Shown piece after piece: positions 37,725 to 48,744 of a stretch of 64,000 nt of DNA. Origin of the DNA: Theobroma cacao (lineage: Eukaryota > Streptophyta > Magnoliopsida > Malvales > Malvaceae); assembly GCF_000208745.1 (NCBI RefSeq), contig NC_030856.1, positions 17,412,178-17,476,177 on the forward strand, written 5' to 3'. A program made the translations under genes and the position numbers. The first letter of the stretch is position 1; each line of letters opens with the position of its first letter. The notes under the pieces are model-generated. The model was not told the origin of the DNA, ran no database searches, and worked only from the letters and a program-made list of their open reading frames with translations.

Positions 37725-37818
37725 CCCCCTCTATAGGATCTGGCTGACGATGTTGAGAACGACCTCTTCCCCTCCCAACTGATCTAAAGAGAGGTGGGCG
37801 TCCACGTCGAAGAGGCAT
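37725..37818 (-). pseudogene. gag N-terminus of chromovirus Y
   Basis: ATG at 37818 on the - strand begins MPLRRGRPPLFRSVGRGRGR, the Arg/Gly/Pro-rich start typical of chromovirus gag (MPPRRGRP-like). About 31 codons remain before solo LTR E cuts it. It lies about 135 bases after the PBS, as expected for a gag start. Confidence 0.8.
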
Positions 37819-37953
37819 AATGATCTATAAAAAGAAACAGAACGAGTTTAGACAACTTTAGGTTCTATATGCAATTGTATGCATTCAACTCAATCTAATC
37901 TAACTTGGGGCCACATTGACACTGTAGTTTTTAAAATAACTTTAAAACCAAAA

Positions 37954-37965
37954 GCTCTGATACCA
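37954..37965 (-). promoter_or_regulatory. Primer binding site (initiator Met-tRNA) of chromovirus Y
   Basis: On the - strand TGGTATCAGAGC follows the LTR F end (GTGACA) after 7 bases. This complements the 3' end of plant initiator Met-tRNA and fixes F as the 5' LTR. Confidence 0.9.
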
Positions 37966-37972
37966 ACATAAT

Positions 37973-40531
37973 TGTCACGACCTGGTACTCCCATCGAGCC
38001 CGTGACAATCGTAGCGATGTCTCGATTGACATTCATTACCCGAAATGCCAACTGAAACCTCGCAAGGCTTTCACATCAGTTTTACTTCTTCCTTGTGAGC
38101 AACAGTTATTAAATACCATGTTTTAAATAAATATAGACTAATTTCAAATAAAAAAAAATCAAAAAGTAATTTCTACTACACTGGGGTATTTTTGTCATTT
38201 TACCCAAAATTTTCGAATCTTGGTAAAAATATGATATACGAGTAATAAGCATCCATTTCATGTCTAAAAATAAGTTTTGTTGTCTAATTCATCAATTTAA
38301 AGTGAAATTATAGCCATTCAAATTAAATAAAAATATTAAATAAAATATTTCCTTTTCTTATAAAACAAAATTTACAGAACTTTGCATAAATAATTTTTTA
38401 GCGTAAAAGTAAAATAAATTCATATATATAATAGCACACTAAACCAAGTATACGAAAATATTCTACAATGACATGTGGGCCCCAAAATAATCGAAAATAT
38501 ACAGGACTATAGACCTTCGAATTATAAAGATGTAAATCCAAAAGCAACTTTCGAGAAAATCGGCTCTCTACAAACTGTCTTGAGCCTGAAATGGATAAAA
38601 AGAAGGGGTGAGTTTTTACAAACCCTATGAGTAAGCAAAATTAATCTATAACATCTAAAGCCGAGTAAATGGAGACAGTTAAATAATCCCATCATAATAT
38701 AGTTCATAACATTCAAAACTCATTTCAATTCCTATAAAACAATTACATTTTATCAAAATAATCAACAAGGCTTATGATTCTCTTAAAAACTTGGCTTGTG
38801 TCAAAACTCATACTTGGAGACACCTTGGCCCGGGCATCCAACCGAGTCCGCTAAGGATGTTAAAACGACATATACCCATAAAACATGTTTTTACATTTCA
38901 AATATAGTCATTCCTTGGAGATACCTTAGGAGATTCATCCTCACGTGGTGGTTCGGCGTGAAGTGAACTCTAAACTTACCTTAGGAGATACCCTTCGCGC
39001 CACTCATACTAAGGTAAAATATAACGGGGTTTACCATGCTCCTCTAATAGGCTGGTCCACGAAAACCCGCCCACTGCAGTAAGCTAAATACATAACCCAC
39101 CAAATCAGTAAAATTTTGGCAGCATAACATGGCTAATATAGTACTATCCAACCTGTCAATGTAAGACAAAATAATTTATATAATTCACAAAATCACAATT
39201 TCAGCCATTCATGCTACCACAATTTCATAAGCCATCAATTCAAATCATGTATATATATATAATACCAATGTATAGCCTCCACTTACTCTATTTCGAAAAT
39301 CAACATTTAGTTTCAAAATAATTTATAAATCTCATTCATTTAACCAACATTTAAAATGTAAAACATAATAATTTGCAAATTAAGTGCCTTATTCTTTAAA
39401 ATCTTAAGACAAGTATAAACCACTTTAGATAATTAAGATGAACATCTGATTACTCACAATAGCAGGAGTTTGTAGGGGTAGGAGTACTCTTATTCTCGGT
39501 CCTCGGGCACCTATACATAATACATGACAAATAATTCAATATATTTGTGCCAAACTATTATAAAACTATTTCAAGCTCTATATGAATGCATGAAATTGAA
39601 TGAGAAATGTTCGGATAGTCACTTAAAAATGATGTTCTACGTAGGTTCAATTGTGATAGGAAGGAGTTTGTATTCAACCTAATTCGAACTATACACCATT
39701 GATTTAACCAAAACATCCGATGCAACTCCAAATATATTCATTACACTTCCAATAATCTAATACACCAAAGCATTACAATGAACTTGATTTTTGACTAACT
39801 TCACCATTTTTCGCAATTCATTCCGATTTTGAACTAACATACTAATCAATGTCTACACAATCTTGTAAATCCATATACATCATTAGGAATCAAATCCAAG
39901 TCCATTTACTCTGATTTTCTCAATTTTCATCAAGCCATTTTCTAAAGGAACTATACTTTTCAATAATCGATTTTGATATCCAACATCATAATTCATCAAT
40001 TCCTAGCTAAATAACATGAATTACAACCAAATCCATCATCAATATGCCCTATAGAAAATTCGGCCAAATGAGGGTGGTTGAAGAACATGTGATTTTCTTG
40101 CTTGTTTTTCCTTCCAAACATCACAAAATGACTAAAAACACTAGGATATTATGAAATCTAGCAAAATTCATCACCAAAACTTCTCTCTCTAGGTTTGGCC
40201 AGCAAAGGTTCCCTCTTGAAAACTTGAATTTCAGCCATGGAGAATGAAAAAGAATGCATGGGAAAGGTAGATCACAAGCTAAAATAAAAAAAATCTTACC
40301 TTTACTTGCTTGATTCCTTGAAATCCAACAATTTCTTTTGAATTTTTCCTTCCTAGGGTTTGTTCTTCTCTTTCTCTCTTTGTTCCCTTGCTTGGCCTGC
40401 CATAAGAGTGTGAATGTGAAGGTTTTAAGTAAGTTTATATAGGCAATTAAAATAATATTTAAGCTTGACACTTGTCACCTTTTAATTGATCCATGTTTAA
40501 AAACTTAATAATTAAGCATTTCATTCCCACT
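37973..40531 (-). repeat. 5' LTR (F) of chromovirus Y, truncated
   Basis: Aligns with C and B from its - strand end (37973, GTGACA) up to the phrase gcatttcattcccac at 40531, where sequence jumps to the start of element Z. About 500 bases of the LTR are missing. TATA box at 40434-40439, telo-box at about 40353, splice-donor-like AAAG/GTAAGA near 40302, all on the - strand. Confidence 0.9.
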
Positions 40532-41956
40532 GATAATTCTATTTTATAGAATTACTTTATTCCAATTTTATTATTAAATATCAGCTAAGTCCTCAATTTT
40601 TAATTATAATTTACTTACTTTTAGTTATTTTTATAATTAGGTTACTTTTAAGTTAGTTATCTTAATTTTATGTTATTCATGTTAATTTGGTTATTATTTA
40701 TCAGTTTTAATATTTCTTTTGTAGGATTAAAAGTGATTGGGCTTAATTTTGGAAAGTAGGTATAGACAGACCTAGAATCTGCTTGCATATGCTTCAGTAT
40801 TGTCGCCATATCTCGCGCTACAGGACTCCAAATGATGCGATTCTTAGACCAGTGGAAGGTTCAGAGACAGATCTACAACTTTTATGAAGATTACTTTGCC
40901 CAGTTCTTCCTTGAAGATAGAGAAAATTGCGTCGGAAAATGGCTAAATGTACTGTGCCGGGAATGGAAATTTTGTAAAGATTGATAATTGATTTTTGGGC
41001 CTTTTAGTATACTTTTAAGCCCAATTAAACCCTCGGTCAGCTTAAGGAACTTTAGGTTAAGTTTATTAGTATAAATAGGATATGTTTAACAACATTAGGA
41101 AGAGAACTTTTGAGAGATTCAAGAAGTTACAAGTTGAGGCTGAAACTTGAAGATCAAGGCGAAAAAATATTGTTTTGTTTTCTTCCTTAGCTTTTATCTT
41201 TCTTGATACTTTCAGTGGTTGAATTTTATACAATGTTATTTTATTTTGCAATTATGAGTAGTTAATTTTTTTTCTAGGATTGCAATTGAACTCACATGTA
41301 GTCTAAGTTTTTAATCTTTTTCTTACTTATTTTAATGGGATTTGAATTGTTTATTCCAATTTGTTCTTACTGCTTTTAATTGCCTGATCACCAATGAAAT
41401 TGATCTAGGAATCTAAACAAACTTGGGAAAGGGAGTTTAGAGTAGACTAAAATTTGGATAGAATATGATCAAATTAATTGATTTGCATATAGGATAGGGA
41501 TATACCTATAGGCTGTATGTAGCTAAATTAGAGCCTGAACTTAATGAGTCTGTTTTAATTTCAATTCACATAGGGATATAGTGTTTTGATTAAAATAGAT
41601 ATTTTTATAGGTTGAGTCGGGAGACCCTTATAAATAATTTAAGACTCTAGGTTAGCAATTCAACCCATTGAAATAAATTAAGTAAGAGAGGTAAGATTTA
41701 GATGAAGTGTGAGGGATATTGTGATCCTAGGTTTGTTTGATTTGATATTTTCTCAAGTTATTATTTTGATTTTTCGTATTGGTTTTAATTTTAGTTTTAA
41801 TTAATTATTTAATTTTGATTATTTGGATAAGATTAAATTGTTCTAATTTTAGTACTTAATAAAGTTTTAGATTAATTCCCTGTGGGATCGATACCCTGCT
41901 TACTAATAGACTATCTATTCGATACGTATACTTGTGTAGTAGGATTTTAACTGACA
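40532..41956 (+). repeat. 5' LTR of element Z (1425 bp)
   Basis: Starts TGATAATTCTATTTTATAG and ends TTTTAACTGACA, six bases before the primer site. The first 360 bases are similar to 55530-55909, a second truncated LTR of the same or a sister family. Confidence 0.82.
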
Positions 41957-41962
41957 AGTTTT

Positions 41963-41980
41963 TGGCGTTGTTGCTGGGGA
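41963..41980 (+). promoter_or_regulatory. Primer binding site (Asp-tRNA type) of element Z, degenerate
   Basis: TGGCGTTGTTGCTGGGGA differs at three positions from the plant Athila/Tat primer site TGGCGCCGTTGCCGGGGA, every change being C to T, the signature of methylated-cytosine decay. Confidence 0.8.
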
Positions 41981-42097
41981 ATTATTTTTAGAATTTTTAC
42001 TAATACTAATACCAAGCAATTTGGTCTTACTTCAAATTTTATTTTTCTTGTTTTAATTTTAGATTTTGTTTATCTTGCAGATATCTTTGGTCATTGT

Positions 42098-43090
42098 ATG
42101 CAAAGAAGAGACAACTTGAATTTTGTTCCTTTTGATCCTGAGATAGAAAGAACTTTTAGGAGACATCGAAGGGAGAATTTGCAAGTTGCAGCTTTAAATC
42201 AGACAATGGTCGAGGATAACATTAACAATGGCAACAGTGACATCAATCTGGTTCCCAAAGCAAATAGAGCACTGCGAGATTATGATGTTCCTCTTTTGCA
42301 AGGTTTGCACCAAATCATTAGGAGACCTTCCATCAATGCGAATAATTTTGAAATTAAACCAGCCTACATTCAGATGATTCAGCCTTTGGTCCAATTTGGT
42401 GGGTTACCCAGTGATGATCCTAATGCTCATTTGGTAAATTTCTTGGAGATTTACGACACCTTTAAATACAATGGAGTAACTGATGATGCTATTAGATTGA
42501 GACTGTTTTCGTTTTCTCTGAGGGATAAAGCAAAGAGTTAGCTTAATTCACTACCTAATGGGTCTATCATTACATGGGAGGAATTGGCTCAAAAGTTTCT
42601 CGCAAAGTTCTTTTCGCCTGTAAAGACTGCAAAGTTGAGGAACAATATCACCTCATTCACACAATTTGATGGTGAGTCCTTATATGAAGCTTGGGAGAGG
42701 TTTAAAGAACTACTGCGAAAATGTCCACATCATGGGATTCCTGATTGGTTGCAAGTTCAGACATTCTACAATGGGCTGATTGGGTCAATTAAAACCACAA
42801 TTGATGCTGCTGCTGGTGGGGCATTGATGAATAAGAATGCTGCAGATGCTTATAATTTGTTGGAAGAGATGGCTTCAAATAATTATCAATGGCCTTCAGA
42901 AAGGTCGGGTTCGAGAAAAGCTGTTGGAGCCTATGAGATTGATGCAATGAGCAACTTAGCCACGCAAGTGGCTGCATTGTCCAAGAAGATTGACACAATG
43001 GGAGTTCATGCAGCTCAAAATTTAATTGGTGAGATGTGTGGAGATGGTCATTCAAGTGATCAATGTTCATGCAATTTTGCATCAGTCTAA
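42098..43090 (+). pseudogene. gag of element Z (one internal stop)
   Basis: A 331-codon frame starting MQRRDNLNFVPFDPEIERTF, with IKPAYIQMIQPLVQFGGLPS-type text (residues about 87-106) and LRLFSFSLRDKAKS. An in-frame TAG at 42539 stands where the family has Trp (KSWLNSLP). Then ITWEELAQKFLAKFF, ESLYEAWERFKELLRKCPHH, WLQVQTFYNGL and a Cys-rich MCGDGHSSDQC. This is the retrotransposon gag family (PF03732-like), the structural protein of the particle. The frame ends just after the Cys-rich motif, near the deletion junction. Confidence 0.9.
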
Positions 43091-43099
43091 TTTGATGGT

Positions 43100-43200
43100 T
43101 GATCCATCTTAATAACATAATAAATTTTCAATGTGGTTAACAAGAATACCATCTTAGCCCTCCATCTAGTGAAATTCGTTCTATCGAACCTATCGAGTTC
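43100..43200 (-). pseudogene. gag N-terminus of copia element X
   Basis: The - strand reads ELDRFDRTNFTRWRAKM, then VFLLTTLKIYYVI, matching the start of Tork-type copia gag (pattern: F-x-G-x-NF-x-RW-x-x-KM-x-FxLTTL). It lies 100-200 bases from the 5' LTR end, the expected place. It is cut near 43095 by the deletion junction with element Z, and an in-frame TAA precedes it. Confidence 0.75.
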
Positions 43201-43300
43201 GATCACTTCTTAATTTTGGAAGTGAACTTTCAGACTTGAATCGAACCCAGTTTCCATTACAAAATAATTGTAAAAAAGTTTGAAAAAAATACCTTAAGAT

Positions 43301-46300
43301 TGTTAGAAAATTTAGAAGAAGAAGAATATTTTGAGAAGAATGAGGAGTAAGACTTTCAGGGTGTGAATTAACACTTTCCTTAAGGTATTTTTTTTTTAAG
43401 TCTAGGATATAAGAAATGTCACGACCCGGAACTCCCCTCGAGCCCGTGACAATCGCCGCAATGTCCCGATAGGCACTCATTACCCCGAATGTCGATCGGA
43501 ACCCCGCAAGGCTTAGCATCAACTTCCTCATCTCTCCAGTGAGCGACAGTTATTAAATCTCGTATTTCAAGAAATCATAAGACGTTTCCAAATCAAAACA
43601 ATAAAATATTATTTTTTGGCTCACAGGGGCATTTTCATCATTTTTTTCTTCGAAAATACCGAAACCCGCCAAAAACATGGTGTAAAAGCTAAATATGTTC
43701 ATACATACTTTAAATTAGATAGCTAAAGTATAAAATTACTTTTACAGTGACACGTGGGCCCCCAACTGACCAAAATGCATCGAAAGCTGAAAACCTACAG
43801 CTTTAGCAGATTCAAGTCCAAATGAAGGTCCTTGTCAAAATCAGCTAACTATGGAATTCCCTAAGCCTAAAATGTGAAGAAAGGAAGGTGGTGAGATTAT
43901 AAAATCCCAATGAGTAAACAGACACCATCTAAACCATCGAAAAACGAGTAAATGGAGACGAATTAAAATATTCTTTTCCAATATATGTTTCATAACATGA
44001 ATATTCAGTTTACTCAATTAATCAACATGGCTTATATATCTCACAAAACTTGGCTCTAGCCAAAATCATTCTCGCGGGTACCTTCGTCAAGGTATCCCAC
44101 TGAGACCACCACGGTTGTTAAATGTTCCATACCCATAAACATGTTTTCACATCTGACACACAACCGTTCCTTGGCGTTGGTTGAGTCTCACTCTAATGCG
44201 GTGGTCCACGTGAAGTGCACTCAAATCTTTACCTCAAGAGATACTTCATCCAACATTTTCCCTCGGAGGTAAATATATAACTGAGTTATCGTGCCCCTCT
44301 CATAGGCAGTCCACGAAAACCCCCACCACTGCAGTGACTGTGGATTATTTTATCTACCACCTGATTTATAAAATCTTTATCTGCATGACATGGCAATTTA
44401 TCGCAATCTAGCCTCTCAAGGCTGAATACATAGTATATATAATTTTGATACAAATACCGACTTTGCCATTCATGCTCACATATTGTTATAAGCCATATAA
44501 TTTAAAACACAATTTATAACACAAGCAGGCAATCTCCAATTACTTTATTTTCAAAACCAGTATTCAATTTTCTAGAAAACTTATAAAATCATTTTATAAA
44601 ATCATAATTTCTTCTAAAAAGTAGCAATTTACCATTTAAACCCATTTTCCATAAAATCACACAATTGTATAAAACTACTCTAGATAATTAATACGATAAT
44701 AAGTTTACTCACAGTTTTAGGAGTCGATGTACTCCTAATCTCAGTCTCCAAGCACAATCTCTGTACTTTTACTAGTGTAATTTGCTCACCACCTATCCAC
44801 AACGTATAATACATAATTTACCACATCAATGCTTGACCATTATAAAATCAATTCAGGCTCGGTGTATATGCATGATATGATATGCAACTTATTCGATTAC
44901 CGCTTAAATGCGGTGCTGACTTTATTCGGCCTATTACCCGATTAAATGACAATTGTGTCCGATTTGGCTCCAAATTACTCCATTTCTTTTCTAATACCTC
45001 AATTCACCAAAAATTATTCAAATAACACCAATTTCTGCATCAAAACCTTCTCATTTCTTCATGGAAAAATTCGGCCATTACAGTGCACTAACACCGTGAT
45101 TTTTCCTACTTAATTTTCTCACCATTATTCATTATTTTCTAAGCCATTTCTCTTGAAATAATAACAATCCATCACCCACACACATCAAGGAAGATTCATG
45201 GGGAAAATGGATTCCTTTCTTGTTGTTTTGTTTCTAAATATGCTAAACTAACTAAAAACACTAACATATCTTAAAATCAATTCAATCCAACATCTTTCTC
45301 TCTCCATACCCATTTTGAACAGCCATGAATTCATCATGAAAACATGTAATTTAACCATGAAAAATAAGGAGAAATGCTTAAGGAAAATAGATTTCAAGCT
45401 TAAGTTGAAAAATCCTACCTTTTTCACTTGTTTTCCACACTTTTTCTCTTGAAATTCTTCACCTAGGGTTTGTTCTTCCTTTCTTTCCCTTTCTTCCTTG
45501 TTTGGCTGAATATTTGGAGAGATAATGGGCTGATTTATGCTCATCTTTAAGTTAAATAATAAAATATCCTAAGCTTGACACATGGCATGTTTCCATTGGT
45601 CTAAATTTTAAATATTTGACTTTTAATTCTTTAATTCTCCACCACACATTTCTCATGTTTATCCATTTCCATGATGAAAAAAATCCCTTGGTCTTGATAA
45701 GTGTCAAGGGTGAAAATTTACAGATTTGCCCCTATGGTGGCAAAATTACCATTTCACCCTTATATTCCAAATTATACCAAAATTAAAATTTTTCAGTTCT
45801 AAACCTCAAATGATACTTCAATTACTCATATCATACTCCAATAAGTCAAATGGGTCCAAAAAAAATCTTTTCTAAAAATTTTCATTTTGTCCCCAAGTGG
45901 CAAATGACCATTTTGCCCCTAGATAGTGAAAATTCTAGTTTGACTCCAAATTGATCATCGAACTCCAAATCACCATTTTAAATCATTCATCGATTGTGAA
46001 ACTCTTAATTTCACCTTAAAATTCCTATTTGAACTAGTTCGAGGCTTAATCGACTTAATGGTACTATTAGGGGCAATATCGTCTTTTAACGATTCCCTGA
46101 ACTTCCTAAATATGCAAACATTCTATTGAGCATGTAAATGACGTCGTAATTATTTTATAGAATAGGGTTTGACAACAAAGTCCTCTACACACTTATCAGA
46201 ATTGTGAAATTGACAGTGTAAGAACATTGTTTATATAATAAGCCAACGTATATGTCTTTCAATGAAAAGACTTATATCCTTTCATAATATGACTCTTCAA

Positions 46301-46477
46301 ATAATATGAAAAGACTTGTTTCCCTCCATAATATAACTCTTCAAATAATTGTTTTCTTTCATAATATAACTATTCAATAATTATATCTAATAACCTTTCA
46401 AAAGTTATATTTTAATAAAATAATTATTTATAATTCTTTAATCACAACTTTTCCCAATATAAACAAACTATCTAACA
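43301..46477 (-). repeat. 5' LTR of copia element X, interrupted by solo LTR G
   Basis: 43301-43416 and 46180-46477 together match the 3' LTR at 12230-12640. On the - strand it starts TGTTAGATAG at 46477 and ends TTTTCTAACA at 43301. The five bases outside (46478-46482, TGCCT) equal those outside the 3' LTR. Confidence 0.85.
43417..46174 (-). repeat. Solo LTR G (gypsy LTR family 1) in X's 5' LTR
   Basis: On the + strand TGTCACGACCCGGAACTCCC ... ATAGGGTTTGACA. Flanks are AGAAA (43412-43416) and ACAAA (46175-46179), a 5-bp TSD with one change. Same subfamily as solo LTR A. Leader with AAACCCTAG (- strand) near 45464 and a donor-like AAAAAG/GTAGGA near 45418. Confidence 0.9.
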
Positions 46478-46482
46478 TGCCT

Positions 46483-46925
46483 CTCCAATATAAACCTTGA
46501 AAGGTTTCAAACTTTCCATTGTCAACATCTTTGGCCATAAAGTAAGATGCTACTTGACACCACAACAAGCCTTAAGAAGCTCTAGACACTTGAAATTTGC
46601 ATGCTGCACATAAACGAACAAAAATTATCTTTTAATTTTGAAAATTATTTCTTATTCATAATTGCTAATTAACCATTTATGATAATTATGATAAAATAAT
46701 CCACAAACTAAAATTACGTACACGCCTTAGACATATGACTTAATAAAAAATAAAATAACAAACATCATTTACGATAAATTAAACAAACATCAAAATTGCA
46801 TGTGTTTTTCTCTTCTTAAACTCCGTGTTCATCAATTAACCTTAATGGCCAATAGGTATGTCCATCAGGCTGGACCCCATTGTTGGTCATTGGATCCATA
46901 TGGATATAATAAATATAATAATAAC
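46483..46925. other. Right flank of copia element X, no gene
   Basis: Contains the segment 46643-46765 that is repeated at 11994-12135 on the other side of element X in the same direction. The stretch nearest the LTR (46483-46540) can be read on the - strand as a short open frame, but nothing identifies it. Confidence 0.5.
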
Positions 46926-47347
46926 AGCCAAGAGTTTACAAATAGGTCAAAATTCAGACATTGTTCTCGTTTACACACTTTTAGTGCTTGTTTGACTTAA
47001 TCTTCCTCACATCTACAAGCTTGTGTGCTTATCTAAGAAGTTTGCGTCAGTAAATCATGGATAATTTTCTAAGTTGACTCTATTTTAATGAAGAGCAAAT
47101 GTCTAGTTCTTTTTATTTAATTAATTATTTTTTTTGGGTCGACCTCAACCATTTGGTTATTTAGGATGAGTTTGTTTAATTAAGTTTTGTATTGAGTTTT
47201 GCCACCTAATTTCCTTTTGGGTTTATTATTTATTGGTCATTGCATAGAGCTGTCACTCTCATTTTGATTTTCTTTTAGATACATAAAGATTTTAAGTTAC
47301 ATATCATAAATTTTGATTGGTTAGTGCCCTTAACCTCTATGATAAAA
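46926..47347. repeat. Direct repeat, copy 1 (partner 48745-49205)
   Basis: Shares long phrases with 48745-49205 (AGACATTGTTCTCGTT, TTATCTAAGAAGTTTGC, TTATTATTTATTGGTCATT, ACTCTCATTTTGATT). The two copies flank the MULE-like element. Probably an old local duplication of single-copy DNA. Confidence 0.75.
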
Positions 47348-47356
47348 TTTACTTTG

Positions 47357-48482
47357 GAGGCATTTTAAAAAATAGCCCTCAAAGATAAGATGTTTAAAAA
47401 ATAACTCTTTTTATAATTTTAACTATTTTTAGCTAAGTTGGATAAACTCACTCTTAATGAAACCTCCTTATATCAAGTGCACATGATGTTACATGCCATG
47501 CACATGATGTTACACATCATGTACAAAAACATGTTATACGCCATGTATTAAACCTCTTTATATCAAGTGCACATGATGTTACACGCCATGTTGAAAAACA
47601 ATATTTTGTTACATGCCATGGTTAAAAAAAGTTGTTACAAGACATGTTGAAAAAAAATATTGTTGTTACACGTCATGTACGAAAACATGTTAGATGTCAT
47701 GGTTAAAAAAGATTGTTATACACTATGTTGAAAAGAAATATTATTATTACATGTTATGTATAAAAACATGTTACACGTCACATTGAAAAAATATTACTGT
47801 TTCATACCATGGTTAAAAAAATTTGTTACACTTTTAATACTTGAAATGTTATTGTCACTTACGAACCAAAACTTTAAATATTTTCAACTCTATTCATTTC
47901 TTTTTGTTTTTCTTTTACGATTTAGCATCGATTAAAATGTTTCTAACATATTTTCATAAATCAAAACACAATTTTCCTTATCTAAAACACTTATTTTAAC
48001 TAAAAATTGAAAACAATTCCCTTTGAAACCCTAAGTTTATAAATTTCAAATTCTTGAGTTTATTGATGTCTAGGCCCTAAATTGATTCAATTAAAAGCTA
48101 TTTTAAACATTTGTGATCATTTCAATCATTTTAGTTTCATCCAAAACATCTAAAAATTAAATTCTCCAAATTGCCACTTACCCCAAGCACATCAATACCA
48201 GCTCTCAACGTCCTAAAAGCACGGGAGAGAAAAATTGAGAGCACAGCAGATGGATGTTGACAGAGAAATCGATAAAATTAGAAAGAGCTAGATGGTGAGA
48301 GAGAGAAATCAGAAGCAGAGACGGAAATGGGGTGAAATTGTGACAAATAGTTTAATTTATTTGAAATAGTTTTAAGGATATTTTTGTTAGGTCATGGTTA
48401 AATGACCAAAAACAGTTAGTTTTATTTTGATGACTATTTTTGAAATTAAGTTATGAAGATGGCCATATTTCACAATTTTCTC
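47357..48482. mobile_element. Non-autonomous MULE-like element, 9-bp TSD TTTACTTTG
   Basis: TTTACTTTG occurs immediately on both sides (47348-47356 and 48483-48491). The ends are imperfect inverted repeats: GAGGCATTTTAAAAAATAGCC on the left, GAGAAAATTGTGAAATATGGCC on the right read inward, continuing for about 70 bases with further matches (AAAAATAG blocks). A 9-bp duplication with long degenerate inverted ends is characteristic of Mutator-like elements. No transposase frame. The interior holds a degenerate tandem array and GA-rich sequence (48220-48345). Truncated relatives of its left end occur at about 56925-57036. Confidence 0.75.
47460..47835. repeat. Degenerate tandem array inside the MULE-like element
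   Basis: Repeated variants of GTTACACGCCATGTTGAAAAA, about 35-40 bases apart, often alternating with the near-complement CATGT...ACATG. An inverted patch of the same motif lies at about 51930-52025. Confidence 0.7.
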
Positions 48483-48744
48483 TTTACTTTGTGTTAGAAA
48501 TGAAATTTTCTGTATGCAAACAGGAGCCCTTGCCTTCTATAATATTGCCCACAATAACTTGCATGATTAAATTTAGTTTGCCTTAAAAAAAATCTATTCT
48601 TATAACGATAGGTGAAAGAGGGCAATACCTGATCAAATTGACCAGGGTTGGTTTCTAAAATTTAAAGGCAACATGGAAAAAAAAGCCTTGGATGAAATGG
48701 ACATTTGATTTTTTTTCTTGTTTTTTTTTCACCAAGAAAACAAG

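Larger units (their letters stand above)
24146..40531 (-). mobile_element. Chromovirus element Y (Ty3/gypsy) with nested insertions
   Basis: On the - strand: 5' LTR F (40531-37973, truncated), PBS (37954-37965), gag (37818 to 30605, interrupted by solo LTRs E and D), protease, RT, RNase H, integrase with chromodomain-like tail (to 27108), PPT (27068-27085), 3' LTR C (27067-24146). It inserted in element X's pre-integrase region. The left flank is TAAAT (24141-24145). The right flank is lost because F is cut at 40531, so the TSD cannot be confirmed. All coding parts carry stops, so it is inactive. Confidence 0.88.
40532..43095 (+). mobile_element. Athila-like gypsy element Z, 5' part only
   Basis: A + strand LTR, a primer site of the Asp-tRNA type and a gag frame, then abrupt loss of homology near 43095. 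It starts exactly at a TG within LTR F, so it inserted into F. Its pol, 3' LTR and the rest of F were then lost in a deletion that reached into element X's gag. Lineage (Athila or Tat) is inferred from the primer site. Confidence 0.8.
12230..46477 (-). mobile_element. Copia element X (Tork-type), 34-kb span after nested insertions, TSD TGCCT
   Basis: The 3' LTR (12230-12640) and the interrupted 5' LTR (43301-46477) share sequence (411 and about 414 bp after excising the insert) and orientation, and TGCCT lies just outside both (12225-12229 and 46478-46482). Between them, in the right order on the - strand, are a gag start (43100), pre-integrase (24003), integrase (16131), RT (15092), RNase H (14369) and a PPT (12641). 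Everything else in the interval is younger insertions. Most of gag and the protease are missing, removed by a deletion. The lineage name is inferred from protein style and the short LTR. Confidence 0.85.

Noticed and set aside
37817..37972. Stretch after the PBS as a host regulatory region
   Set aside because: It is the leader of chromovirus Y between its PBS and the gag start.
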